Shown: positions 26,493 through 39,072, counted from the stretch's first letter. The stretch: DNA of 64,000 nt from Tubulanus polymorphus (GCF_964204645.1 NC_134033.1:4498231-4562230); one strand, 5' to 3'. Translations and numbers: made by a program. Notes: generated by a model not told the origin, from the letters alone.

Positions 26493-28775
26493 GTTGATGA
26501 GGTTGATAATCCAGGGAAGTTCGGTGACAGCACGAGTCCACAATCTACAGCGTTCTTTGTGTTTCCACCAATAAAACCTGGATTCAGTTGACTTTGTTTT
26601 AATTTCTGACATTTACGTCGTAATACAATCATTAGTGGTGTCCTCCAGAATTCATATTTAGTGAGTAACAATTTCACATGGTTTAATACGAGACTGGTAT
26701 TTAACACGTGACTAGTGAGACTTATCACTGAACAGGGATTCGTAGCTCCACGATAACATCTGTTAATTTGATATTCGTGTTCTGATAATACATCTATGTT
26801 TTCTATCGGTAGACGTCGATTTGCAGGTGTAATCACAAGACAGTATGACGTCATAGTGATTTGACGTTCTCCTTCCTGTAGAACATACCCGTCACAGTCA
26901 GTAGGGACAAACTTGAGTCCACCAGTTACTAGGTTATCACCCACGTTGTAAGCGTATGCTACTACAGTAACCGGTCCACCTGATGTAATCAGGCTGACGA
27001 CAGATCGACCGTAGTTTCCCAAACCACCAGCAGGACAATACGGACCATAGCGTCTAGCTGTGAAATTACTACCATCAAATATATAAAAACCAGCTCTCTC
27101 ACATTTCTCTGATAAAACTGTTAGTTTTAATTCCTGAGTTCCTAATCTATACTCATAGATGTCGATTTTCGAGCTGAGTGCAAATCTACTGATACGATAT
27201 TGTAACTTCTGTTTCGGATAACGGGGGAACAGACTGTGATAGTACACTGAATGAGCATTTCGAACCTACAATAGATGCAAACATAGAGTAAATCATCGGT
27301 TTTCAATTATCATTCATGTCTTATTTTTCGTTTGCCCCTTAACCGGAAAATATTGCGACTCTGTCGTTAAAGGGTCAATGGCTTATGTTCGTTCAGGTTT
27401 GATTTCAAAAAATTACGATTCATGTGAATTTTACACATTATTTCATCGTTGTCAAACAATTTCAAAACAATATAAAAAATTTAAAATATATTTTCATGCT
27501 GTTTCAACTCACTTTTTCATCTTCCATTTTGACGTCTGTTTCCTTCAATGATTCTATTTTGTATTCGATCGATGTTAAATTCCTCAACGATTTTCCGAAA
27601 AGATTCTCTGATAACAGTAAACACAATATCACGAGAAATCCGTCAGATTTTACGCCTAACGATTCCAGGTAGTTTTCGCCGAGTAAAATATCAGTTCCGA
27701 CAACCGTTAAACCTTCCAGTTTATAAACACCGATGACGTCACCGGAAGTGACGAGATCACGTGACCAGTTGAAGACGACGTACTGCAGTATTTCAGCTGT
27801 GATAGACCAGCAGTATAAGCGTTTAGACTGAGTTATTACGTGCGGCCTATCACCAGGAATGAGCACTCCGGATTTGTTTTTACAGATCGGAATCGATGGT
27901 TTCGAAATATTCCAATCTGATATTCTATACAGTTTTACAAATAGATTAGTTTTGAGATTTAATCCGGCCTGTTTCATTGAAAAAGTGACGACAGCTCTGT
28001 TACTTTTCGTGTAAATAGAGATGGGCGGATGTCCGGTTTGTTCCCGTATATTCGTTATAGGTTCACTTGTGTTCCATCCGTCATAAATTTGAACGGTCAA
28101 ATCTAAACCTGGTTGTTCTAAACTTAAGTTTATTTTCTCAAAAGTCAGATTCATGCCGAAACCCTCTGGTAACCCGGACCACTCGAGCTGCAGGAAATGA
28201 CATATTCTATTCATGCCGATGGCAAATTTGTAACCAGTTTCAAAAGTTTGTGATTGTTTTATCCTATTTGAGGGACAGTCGTGAACAGTTTTTAGATGAT
28301 TTTCCTCCAAACGATAAAAAACATAAACTCGACTTCCTTTCACAACATCATTTACATCACTCTTAAACATCAACGTTAATGAATAACTGCGGTAAATATC
28401 TAATTGTTTTCCATCACCGCACAGTAAGTTATCAGAATCGCTGATGTGAAGATAGTTATCTCTACAGAATATCGAAGGCTCGATGTCGTAGTAAACTTGG
28501 ACGCGAAAGGTACCCGGTAAAGAACTGTTGACGAACCAACGACATTCAACACCGCGCGTAAACGACGGATAATTCGGTGAAACGATGTAACCGGACGTAG
28601 AATCGAGTGAAAACCACGTGTTGTTACACCGTGAACTGACAGTTACAGACGGTTGATCGGTAGAGATCCGATCAGTCGTCTGAACCGACGACAATTTCAT
28701 TAGCAGAATGAGTAATAACGTTAAGAGACTGCGCGTCATGTTGACATTCTCCTCGATCAGTTTAACTCTAAACAC

Positions 28776-30420
28776 AGCGAATAGATTTTAATCCAATTAA
28801 TGTTGGGCGTCTCCGTGTGAGTGAGAGAGAGAGAGCGGTAGAGAGGATGAGTCAGACTACACGGCGCTCACTAAAAATTAAATTCGATAATCTACGAAAC
28901 CGAGTAATGATTAACGAGATTAAAAATCTCATTCGATATTCAGTGCATAGGCTGTTCTATATTTATATATTTATACATACAATTTAGAAACGTCCTCCGT
29001 CCAGTGGTAAACCGACAACGCTACTGCGGCAAGCCAGGATTCAGAGATAATCCTCCAGGTGTCGCTAGTGGCACTGGGTTACCGCACTGCAAAGTTATTT
29101 TTCACAAGAGACCAGCGCATGCACAGTAATAAACACCACGACTATCAGACGATCCCTATTTTGATTGTCGATAGAAAATGGCGGCTTTTTTGATAGTTGT
29201 TATTCCATCTATAGAGAGTACGGAGCATAAGGGCATGAGGTTTATACTAGGGTCCAAAGGGTCAGAGTTAGGTTAGGGTTCGAGTAGGCTTAGGTTTAGT
29301 ATTAGTGTTTTAACGGGAAAAATAATAGGTAAAGAATGTAAGTATAGTTAAAAGTTGCTAAGCCGGCACTCGAGCTTGTATGTTCGAATCCCATTTTTAG
29401 AATATCAACTTCCAATTTTCCAAGAGGACTAAACATACTGAAAAACTGATAAAGATAATTATTTAAGAACTATTTTATTATATTAATGTGATGATATCTT
29501 AACTGCTGAAAAGTGAACTATCTGCAATTAACGACTTTGCAGTTGCTCATTCTTACCGGAAATATCTGGCCGTATTATAGATGATCGTAATCATCTTAGA
29601 AATAAAGGGCAATGCCACCGCCCTTTACATCATTCGAGTGGCTTTTGAAAATACTATTGTAGTCAGGAGATTATTGTTATGGGCATTATCATTACTCCAA
29701 GTCTCAGTAAGTTCTATGATAGAAAAATCGGATTTTATACAATTGATGTAGTCAGTGAAAGAATCAAAATTTTTGTTGCAACTTCGAATGTTAAAGGTGC
29801 AATTTGAAAATTGACTTTTATCGAATTCAAAGTTATTTTCATCATACTGACAATCAGAAAATCATTTCTGAAAATAATGCAGTTAAGCACCCTGGATTTT
29901 TATGCGCGCTTTAAACTGAACACAGATTTTCATATCGCTCCCATGTCCCATTACAGTGGCAAATTTGAGAGATGTTTTTTGCATCCTTGAAAACTATAGA
30001 TTCATACGGTTTAAATGTTGTTAAAACTGTCAACTTCCATCAATGGACCAAAGAAACGTGATACAGGACAAAAGTGCCCTAACAAAATGGCGGCTATAGT
30101 AATTGTACGTTTTTTTAACCTTGTTATAACGAGTTCGGATATAAAGATTTATCAGTCATTACGAACCGAGAATTTCATCCCAAATCGGATAATTTCAATA
30201 TATTCACACCGGATAAGCCGGGTGACGATGGTCTGCAATCTCGGGGTACGCGATAAAAGAAGTCCTGTTTGGTAGGCGCTGTCTGAACTGTGGTTCATCC
30301 TGATATTTTGAAATATCGTATTATGTGTTATATCTGAACGTGATTTTTGTTAAGTGAAGCGGTTATCTTTTAAGCTACATTGTAGAGGAAATAAGTTATA
30401 ATCATTCATCAATACTATCA
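28776..30420. repeat. Duplicated 5' flank of receptor copy 2 and 3' flank of copy 3
   Basis: Collinear with 11839-13490. It contains the GA-rich run, the CAGTGGTAA block, the TTAGG-like run, a B-box-like TGTTCGAATCCC near 29380 and the LINE endonuclease fragment. It then leads directly into the stop codon of copy 3 at 30421. This shows the ancestral spacing of about 1.65 kb between tandem copies. Promoter elements of copy 2 must lie here, but none is distinctive. Confidence 0.7.
29515..29800 (-). mobile_element. LINE endonuclease fragment, duplicate of 12580-12860
   Basis: The same endonuclease N-terminal remnant on the minus strand, with more indels and no open frame. Its presence at the same place in both flanks dates it before the receptor duplication. 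Confidence 0.55.
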
Positions 30421-33400
30421 TCATTTTATTGGTTGTCGTTTTCTGCGTTTATTTCGAGCTCGTATGGATTTCATATCGATAGTTAGAATAGTGTAAAGAA
30501 GCGGGTTCAGAGTTGAGTTTATCGGCAAGAAAAGAACGGCCAGCCAAGCGGCAACCTGGTTCGGTATCTCGACCGAAAGAACGGCGCAAAACTGAACGAT
30601 TATCAACGGTAACCAGCAAAATAAATTACACAAATTGATGACTAAACTGCGTCGAGCTAGAACGAGTTCTGTAGGATCGGCTCTACCCGAACCGGACCTG
30701 CTTCCGGATACATACTTGTACATCTGCGCGTACGACATCATTATCAGAGTGAGAATGATCGCGTTTAATACAGCGAATATAGCGAACGAATATTGCCAAC
30801 CATTGACATTTATAGATATTAAATTCATAGGTAAACAGATACCCGTACTACCATAAAAATTATCACCGAAATACGACGACCGAGACAGCGGCAGAAAGGC
30901 GATTAAACTCAGAAATATCCAGCATAAACAAGATAGAATCGAAATGATATTTGAGGATAAAACCGGGTTACCGGAAAATGGGTCGATTATATTCGAATAT
31001 CTGAAACGCGTGAGGAGAAGGAGAAATGTTAAAGAGCCTTCGCAAGATATCGTCACCACAATTCCGGCGACACCGCATAATGAACTACGAGTCCAAATTT
31101 CAGAATTCAGAAAATAAACACCTTTATAAACGTGATCAGTTGCAGCGATCAGAAACAGATAAACAGACATCAGCAAATCACAAAGCGCGATATAAATGAT
31201 GAGGATATCCGACGATCTATTTTGCGTTTCTGACGAAACTCGAATCGACCTAAAACGAAATAAGATAACGGTAATATTGGAAGCGCAAGTAAAACAAGCG
31301 ATGATCCAGATAACAGCTGTGAGGACAGTGTTCTCAATGAGGTCTGAACACGATGAGAATCGGTCAGGATCCGGGAGACACCGGTCAATATTCGGCGCCA
31401 TACAACAGAATTTATACGCTTCCGAAGCGAGAAAATATAAAGACGTCAGATTATCGAAGATATTATTTTCCGTAGTAATGATCCGAGAATTGTTAGTGAA
31501 ATCTAGAACTCCCAGTGACCTCAACCCAGTAAACGCGTATCTGGATATTGATTCGATTACGTTACTGCTGATATTCAAATATTTCAGCGCTGGTAAACCT
31601 CGGAATACGTTACGAGTAAGAATCGATATAGAGAGTTCACGGAGATCCATAACCGGAAGTGACGTCAAACCATTGAAGCTTCCATCGTTCAAATATCTCA
31701 GCGGATTTCCGGCGAGTAAAAGTTGTTTCAAACTGTTTAAACCAGTGAATGTATCAGCGTGTAGTGATACTAGGCGATTATACGACAGATCTAATGTATT
31801 TAGATTGCGTAGATTAGAAAACGCGTTGGAGACAATGTCAGATAAATCATTACGGGAAATATTGAGTAAGAAAAGGTACAGAAAAGAGGAAAATGTCGAT
31901 TCATTGAATCTAACTCGGTTATTCGATAAAATCAAAATTCGAGTCGACGCGGCAAAAATTCGAGAAATATCCGATAAAAAAGTATTTTCACAATCGATGA
32001 AACGACCTTGACATTTACAATAGTTAGGACACGTGACGTCGCAGTAAGCCTCGTCATCCGAGTTATGTTTACAATTCACGACGCCATCGCAAACTTCCGA
32101 CTGAGGAATACATCGATGTTCGTCACCCCATTTAAACATTCCCGGACACGAAAACGTTTCGCAATTGAATTCATCTTCTGAATTGGGACAATCTGATCGA
32201 CCATCGCACACGTGTCTAATCGGTATACAGTAAGACGATGGACATTTCACTATACCAGCTGGACATTCAAACTCATTACAATTCAGTAAATGTTCGAGTC
32301 TTCTACAAACAGGAAAACCTGTCGGCATTCTTTCTAAAATACATCTATCTCTTCTCGCGTAACAATGAGGAGAATCGAATGAACATCTTTGTTTATCCGA
32401 TTCTGTACACAGTGAAGTGAAATTGGTCGTGCAGTAGTTCTCTGTAGTGCAGTGAATTTGTGGTTTGATTGTTACATTGGTCGTTACTATTTCGTCTTCT
32501 TCGAGGTCACCGCCACAATCTACAACACCATCTCGATACAACAGAGAACTGATACATTCGCCATTTACGCACAATAACCCGTTACATTCGTCCGAAGAGC
32601 AGCCGATCTCATCGGATTTATCTCGACCATCAACCAGTCCATCGCATCGTTTATATTTACCCACACATTGTCCGTCGTTACACTTAAATTGATCAGAGGA
32701 ACATGAAATATGATAGCACGAGTTCTCATCCGAGCCATCGATGCAATCTCTCATAAAGTCACAGAAACTGCTAATCGATATAACCTGTCCATCGTCACAG
32801 CGGAACTGACTGTGTAAATTGATATCCGTACAATTGAGTTCATCTTCACCGTGTTGACAGTCGTTTCTGGTATCACATGCGCGATGGTCGCTGATACATC
32901 TTTGATCGTTACATTCAAACTGCCACGATTTACAACCGCTTATAGAAGCTAACTCTTCACCAGTTACATTATAGGTACATAACACGGCATGAGCTTCATC
33001 TGTGACATTATCGAAGGCAGTCACTGACCATTTCACTGTTTGAAAATATGTTATCCAATCTCTAATTACAACTGGTTTTATTACCACAATTCTTCCGCTT
33101 GTATGATTAGTCAGTATAGCGCAGCGCCGTATTGATGCTGATAGTCGAAAACATTTATCAAATACTGAATTTCAATACTAGATGTTATTATACCTATGTC
33201 TCCACCGATTGTAAGACACATTTCTCTAGCTTTGTGGATTGTTAAACTTTCAGTATGGAGTGTTTGCCAGTCTGTAAGTATCTGATAGCAATGCGCTTCT
33301 ATACGAATCCACCCACTTAAACAAGTGGAGTTAAATCGTTCAAAGCTTTTCCGCTTTATTCCTGTTGTATCGTTTTGTGAAGATGCATTAAAATCGATTC

Positions 33401-34262
33401 TTTCTGTTTCACAAATGAATGTCGTGTGCGTCTCCTCGATTTGACACGGGAATCGAACCCAGTTCGCCGATCCTCGTGGATTATTCAGCATCATCGCCGT
33501 ACACGGCATATTGACGTCATTTATCGGTTGTTTTCTTAGCGGAGATATCAATCCTCGAATAACTTCTGGTATCGTTTCATTAACAGCAGCAGGTTTAAAC
33601 CATTCTGTGTAACTGAACGGTTTCCCATCAGACCACGAGTAATAACTAATGGACTCCTTTAATTAAAAAACAAATAAACAAACACTTGTTAAACATTGCT
33701 GAAAACTCATTTTTCATTTTTTCGGTGCCATTTTTGGAACAATTTAATATTTTTCAACATGGCAAGAACATTGATCATAATCATCAAAGCTCAATTAGAT
33801 GATTAATATTTGATATGTATTTTACCTGCCATCTCAATCCAATCATCACAATAAGCCTCGCCTGTGAATATGCCTCATGAAGCAGTTTTGTAGCGAACAG
33901 CTTTTTCACGGCCATCATTTCTTGTTCAGAGTTGATACTGAGAAGATGTCCTCCATATTTCTGTTGACAGTAAATTTCAGCGTTCTCCCAATTCAGACGT
34001 TCACGTTTAATGTATCTGATACACGAGACGCCTGAATCTAGGAAATCTGTTCGGCAGCCATTAATTCGATTTTTCAGTAAAGGCGATTGTTCTAAAGTGT
34101 ATTGAATTCGAAATATTGGCATGAAATCTGACAGCTCGAAATACAAGTCATACCCGAGTAGACTGTACAATACAAGTCCTGCTACTGCGTTATTTTCACA
34201 TATTTTTGTTATATGACGGGTTTCTGTAAACGTGGAAAATAAATTGTTCGGATCATCAAATT
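30421..34262 (-). pseudogene. Receptor copy 3: lectin/LDLa/LRR/7TM receptor, 5'-truncated and frameshifted
   Basis: Minus strand. Exon 3 is 33656-30421. The last part of exon 2 is 34262-33826, with the CUB end (FDDPNNLFSTF) and first half of the lectin domain. Exon 3 has an open 888-residue stretch (33087-30421) with LDLa repeats, LRR cap, LRRs and a complete 7TM (CWLP, NPLLY). Relative to copies 1 and 2, five extra bases near 33119-33124 shift the frame in the second lectin-like domain. Removing them gives exactly the exon length of copy 2 minus its own extra base. Exon 1 and most of exon 2 are missing: upstream of 34262 the sequence is LINE-derived. One LDLa repeat has lost its usual Cys (LVDGRDKSDE). 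Very similar to copy 2, so duplication was recent. Confidence 0.82.
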
Positions 34263-34593
34263 TAAAGCCTGAAAGTACATAATTAATAACACTTTTACCT
34301 TTCGGCTTGCGGAAAGTGTATTTGCCACACTTTTTGTCGTCGTGAGATCTGTTATTTAGTATCAGTAAATCACAACCCATACAAATATTAATGAGGTTTC
34401 GCAGTGCGTGATCAGCTCTTACTATTGAATCTTGTGAAATTCTATCTGAATTAATGTTACACCTGTCAAGTATGTTCATATAGATTAGAATTGAGCGCAT
34501 ATCAACGTTTGTGTATAAAAGCTCATTAAAATCACACACGTCCATTGAAACTACCAACCGTTTTTGATTCACGCAATCAGCTTCTTGTTTCAT
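34263..34593 (-). mobile_element. LINE endonuclease C-terminal fragment fused to receptor copy 3
   Basis: On the minus strand the frame reads VVSMDVCDFNELL, then ICMGCDLLILNNRS, GKYTFRKPKGKSVINYVL. This pattern (xxNGR...DxxGxxT...GxSVxDYV) is the C-terminal half of a LINE endonuclease domain. It runs in the same frame into receptor exon sequence at 34262. No RT follows. It marks the breakpoint that removed the 5' half of copy 3. Confidence 0.65.
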
Positions 34594-34932
34594 CCAAACA
34601 CGATCAATCTAAGTTGAGAATCGTTCAGCTCAATTTCATTTACGATTCGCAGTCGTGTCTTTTCTCTGCATCGGTTTGAGATGTGGCGCCAATCCTTCGT
34701 AAGTCGATTTCTTCTTCTGATCGTCTGCACCGGTAAGTCGAATTGAACTAATCGTTAATTTAAATTCATTTCATAAGAAAGTACGTTAACAATATTTACA
34801 AACAGAACACAAATTGAGACGGTATTTTAACTACCGTCAAGCAAAGGCCAAAAGCAACGCACCCTTGAAAGGAAATTGTGGGAGAAACAAGAATAATGGA
34901 AAATATATTTTTGCTCTCTTGGCAATCTCTTG

Positions 34933-35203
34933 ATGAGGAGAGAATCCCACAATGATAATAAAAAGTCCGAAAATGAAACTTCGATATAGTAGTTTATTTC
35001 AACGTTTCGACTATATCCTAATAGTCATCTTCAGGAATAACTTTATTCCTGAAGATGACTATTAGGATATAGTCGAAACGTTGAAATAAACTACTATCTC
35101 GAAGTTTCATTTTCGGACTTTTTATTATCATTGTGGGATTCTCTCCTCATCGCGTCAACACGGATATAGTGTTCTACCAATCGTTGGCAATCTCTTGTTC
35201 TTT
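34933..35203. mobile_element. Fold-back element with ~108-bp near-perfect inverted arms and 14-bp direct repeats
   Basis: Arms are about 34933-35038 and 35043-35150, centred near 35040, and include CTGAAGATGACTATTAGGAT and its complement. The whole is bracketed by TTGGCAATCTCTTG at 34919-34932 and 35204-35217, which looks like a target duplication from retroposition. A related single arm lies at 51330-51475, showing the arm with its tail (ACACGGATATAGTGTT) is a dispersed family. No protein is encoded. Confidence 0.7.
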
Positions 35204-35474
35204 CTCTCTTAGTCTCTTGCTCTTTGTACATTTTTATAGAAGCCTCGATACTAACAGCGTGGTTATAATGGTTGTAGATATTCGAGTCTATTTTCGGTCT
35301 GGATTGTAGTTATTTCACCCACAATCTCACTTTCGAAGAATTCTCTGAATATGGGTGGAAGTAATATCCTGCCGAAACGTCAGAACAAAATAATAACAAA
35401 TGTTTTTTTTTTCTAATTTATTTACGTGGAAGAAATAACCATATTTAGCAGCTTTTCACACTTAACTATTCAGA

Positions 35475-35580
35475 GCACATGTCCACAGTTGTGAGATAGA
35501 GTTAACTTAGAGTTAAAATCAGTTCATTTTCGATGTTCTAACTGAAGAGTCGAATTAATTTTAGAACTCTGGAACTGGAT
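35475..35580. mobile_element. MITE, diverged copy of 4052-4158
   Basis: Starts with TCCACAGTTGTGA and ends with CTCTGGAACTGGAT, with GTTAACT-type inverted words in between, as in the copy at 4052-4158. Located in the intron of the SMB-like gene. Confidence 0.5.
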
Positions 35581-36482
35581 ACAGAACGTTCGTTTGGAGA
35601 TTTATTCCGTGATCAAATAGAACGGACCAAGCGAAGATCAAATAAGATCCGTTCTAAAATTTCGAATTGGTCATTTCTCGTTGTGTCAATTATAGGAATG
35701 GCTTGTCGGCTGGTCTAATTCAATAATCATTTTGTATCGTACAGGGAAATGTTAATCATCCAAAGATTTATATATTGTATTCTCTCATGCTAATACGAGT
35801 ATAAACTCTTTTAAACCGTCCGTAAAGAAAGGACTTATGGTCAATTTAGGATTCGTTTTAGCCTTTTTGATAACCGGAATAAATATTCTTTAACGCACAT
35901 TGGAAGGTTTATAAATGAGAGGGAAGAAGGAAAAATAGTTTCCAAAAAGATTGTTTATTAGAGGTGTTTTAAATCGAAAGAAATGAAACAGGGAAAAATA
36001 TGAATAATACATAATTTTTTTTCCTAAATTGAAAAATAAAGAGCAGTAAATATGTTGGTGAATTGACTTAAAATCAAGGAACCTAACTTTGAAGCTAGGG
36101 CTGCAAATCCTTAGATTGAAACTTTTGAGGGAGGAATTTTTTGTCATGTTAAAAAATTAAGTGAAGTTGAAGAGAAAAATGGAAAACAATCCTAGTAACT
36201 AATGAAGCCTGATTATTACGTGCGGTTCATGCCAATCAACATGTCGTCATTTGGGAGCACGCGGTTACAAGAAATTGTAATTTCATCGAATTTTTAGTTC
36301 GATTTTGCAAATTTACCCAAAATTTGTTTGCGCTGAATGGCGTCATATTTATCTGTGTATAACTTGCGTTTGAAGTACAGTTTAGGATCATTTAATGACG
36401 ACGGTAGTTGGCAGGGAGAAAACTGGAGTTCGTTATATGTTTATATGTTATATGAAAGGTAACTATAGCCCGATTATTTCAG
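35581..36482. other. Intron remainder, AT-rich
   Basis: No domain or repeat recognised. The open frame at 35890-36147 on the minus strand is low-complexity (Phe/Lys/Ser-rich) and is not taken as a gene. It ends with the acceptor TTTCAG before exon 2. Confidence 0.4.
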
Positions 36483-37671
36483 ATCGTTTCATCGCGTCTC
36501 CTGAACGTTTTCCTGAATCTGGAATGTCGAATCCCGAATCTGGGATAACGAGTATCACACGTGAGATGCCTGGTCGAAAAATTCCCGGAAGAGGCGACAT
36601 AAATAACACCCAATTGATCGGAGATTACAAGGTGGCATCAGAGCAAATAGATGAAGATGGGGATTTAGTTCGAGTTTGTCCAGTCACGGGTTGTTTGGCT
36701 AATTTATGTACTTGCGCACTGTTCAACAACTGTTGTGACCTGATTGGAAAGTGCGTCATAAGAAGCGACGCGGACGAATTGAGATGAAACAAAACGATAC
36801 AACAAATTCAATGGACCGACTGTATATACGGAATCGGAATCGAGACGTATCAGTCAAATGGTTTTATAGCGATCAGTCGGTGCCCGAGTGATTTCGACTT
36901 AAATTCAGACGTGCGTCGCTATTGCGAATCGCCGTCCAGTAATCTAGCTACGACGATTCCCGTCTACATCGACGACTGGCTTCCCTTTAAGAATATGTAT
37001 TGCGCGATGTGTCACGGGTTCAACGACACTCGATACAAACCGGCTAGTCTCGTCCTGCAGTGCACTAACACCACACGAATCGATGACGTCATCACGAGCG
37101 TGCGCAACGCGTCTTTAAGCGACGATACCGCAAAGGTTCGACTGCCGAAGATTGTCGTTTATCTTACGCGCATCACAGGCAAGTTCGCATGGTTTTACAG
37201 CCGTGCATGCGCAGTAACCTACCCGTGACGTCACACTGCAACGAGTCAGCAGATCAAGACTTAAGGTCTAAATGCAGACGGGTTTTTAACCCGATATCAG
37301 CCGTAGTCGGTGGACGGGTGAAAACATACCGTAATTATTTCTGCATGAAATGTGAACCGAGTGACAGCGTTTTAAACGAATCGACCTTAGTTTGTAACTA
37401 TGATGATCTAACCGGCCAAAAAACATTCGGTTTGAATATCTTACTCGATTTCAGTCTCGCGAACGGCGTAGAATTTCGAACTGCGGGAATGCCCGTCATC
37501 ACGTGGGCGCCGAAAGACTTTCTCTGCTCGGAAACAAACGAAATATTTGACCAGGAAACGCGTAGATGTCGCGGATACGGCTGTTTACGGGGATACCGAC
37601 TCCTGGGTACCGACGAAGCCGTCTGTCGGCTTGTTGACCGATGGTCTCATGCCCGGGACGATGTAATCTAA

Positions 37672-39072
37672 TAGGTATGGGCGTGGTTACCAGACTGAAG
37701 ACAGATTAATAACTTGTATTACCTCTAGATGGCAAACTAGTCAAACCTGCTGCTCAGCATTCTCTAGAGATGTCTTACAGTCGTTTAAATGTACTCGTAG
37801 AAAGCTAGCTTCGGAAAATGTAGACACAATTAAAAAAGAAACAGTATCTACTTATCGTCGAACTTCGAAACAAATTGCTACGGTAGGGCATTAGTCAAAT
37901 GTGATTCATTAAACTTATGTTCATAATATAGATGTAGTCAAATACCTAAAGTAGTGTCGTATGGATATACAGTAGAAGTCCTTTAAATGCCACTATTGGG
38001 ACCAATTGAACACACCGCATTATAACAAAATTGACATCTTATACGGAAGCATTTTCGTTTGTGTTGGATTTGGCAGATTTGTTCCCTGAAACACGATGGC
38101 GTTAAGTGAGCGACCACATTAAGTACGATCGTAGTAGTCATCGGTTGGTAGTCTAAGACTACACGAAGAAACAAACTAGTTTCTCAAGAAAGTCAAATAC
38201 CACCCGCGCCATGAAAAAATCCCTAATAAAGACTAAAAAGACAAATGCGCTTTCTTGATGAAAATTAAAACCCGCTCGCCTGCGTAGCTGTATAGTGTCC
38301 ACGACAGTGGTATTTTTATCTGCGGGCGTTAATATGCTCATCCTCGACGTACATGTAATCAACATTTACGGTGACAAAAACAGCGCCAGGTTCGTTTCAT
38401 TTTCCTTATTACGAGGAAGCGTGACACTTGCGAAAATTAGTTTCCATTAAATGAGTCGATATAGTTTGATTTTATAGGTTTTTGGGAGCTACTTAATTCT
38501 AAATAAAGTTTTTTTTTGCATATGTTCTACTTGCATTTAATGGTATTTGTTTGGCATTGGTAAAATAAAAGCTTCCCTCCCGCGTCTGTTCTATAAGTCT
38601 CAGGTTTAGCTTTTTATTTCAACTTTTTTATTCGAAAAAAGGAATAAAAATAAAATTCGCCCGCCTTCGTCACTTTCCAGATAAAAATCTGATGAGAAAC
38701 TAGGGTATTTCTTTGTGGCCTAACAGATATAGTAGCCTAGTAGTGTAAAATAGTCCGATATAGATATATTCATACGTTACTTGTAGTCAAATATATAGTG
38801 GTAAAGTCAATTGTTAAAATGTAGTTTGTTCGTACATATTCATCAATTTACCCCAAGTGAATCTCAATTGCGAATCCTGATCAATCGTGATAATTTTTGG
38901 TTGTACCTCATATAGATAGGACATTACGTATCCACTTCCGTACGTACACGACCACCCACGACCCCATGAAATGTGTGTCCACGGATTTTCTGTTGAAATA
39001 ATAAAATATCGTTCTTTGTCGTTGTATACTTTTTCTTTCTGTTAATATTTTCGAAGCATTTCTTCATCATCA
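37672..39072. other. No gene recognised
   Basis: I searched here for the missing membrane part of the SMB-like receptor and found none on the plus strand. There are only short open frames (37983-38174, 38159-38365 minus) without recognisable features and several homopolymer-rich stretches. Confidence 0.4.

Larger units (their letters stand above)
17176..28775 (-). pseudogene. Receptor copy 2: CUB/C-type lectin/LDLa/LRR/7TM receptor, disrupted by a Penelope-like element and a frameshift
   Basis: Minus strand. Exon 1 is 28775-27513, exon 2 is 27265-26493 plus 21162-20580, and exon 3 is 20407-17176. Without the transposon exon 2 is 452 codons, frame preserved. Domains in order: signal peptide, CUB and CUB-like segments, two lectin-like domains, LDLa repeats, an LRR N-terminal cap (CPNYCKCQ), about seven LRRs (LDLSYNRLVSL, LKYLNISSN), then a rhodopsin-like 7TM. 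The 7TM has CWLP in TM6 and NPLLY in TM7, and TRFRY where (D/E)RY is usual. The C-terminal two thirds resembles snail GRL101 and the LGR/relaxin-receptor group. Defects: the 5.3-kb insertion 21163-26492, and one extra T near 20067-20069 that shifts the frame before the second lectin domain. The 7TM part itself is intact (17176-19971 open). The intact length would be about 1,949 residues, inferred by comparison with copies 1 and 3. Confidence 0.85.
34681..37671 (+). pseudogene. SMB-like / 'YCAxC' receptor ectodomain, broken (Mth-like GPCR family)
   Basis: Exon 1 (34681-34732) encodes a signal peptide (MWRQSFVSRFLLLIVCT) and ends at GTAAGT. Exon 2 begins after TTTCAG at 36483 and joins in phase 1. 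It continues as CPVTGC, LCTCALFNNCCDLIGKC (somatomedin-B-like), then ISRCPSDF, FKNMYCAMCHG, YRNYFCMKC and FDQETRRCRGYGC. This order is found in the N-terminal region of lophotrochozoan methuselah-like GPCRs. Two breaks are seen. An in-frame TGA at 36785-36787 sits in a frame otherwise open from 36483 to 37228. A shift of frame near 37190-37228 leads into the last part, which stops at 37671. No 7TM region follows, so the receptor half has been lost or lies elsewhere. The intron holds a fold-back repeat and a MITE. Confidence 0.7.

Noticed and set aside
31196-32011. 271-codon plus-strand open frame
   Set aside because: It is antisense to the LRR/7TM exon of receptor copy 3. Shorter matching frames occur antisense to the other copies, as expected from codon bias.
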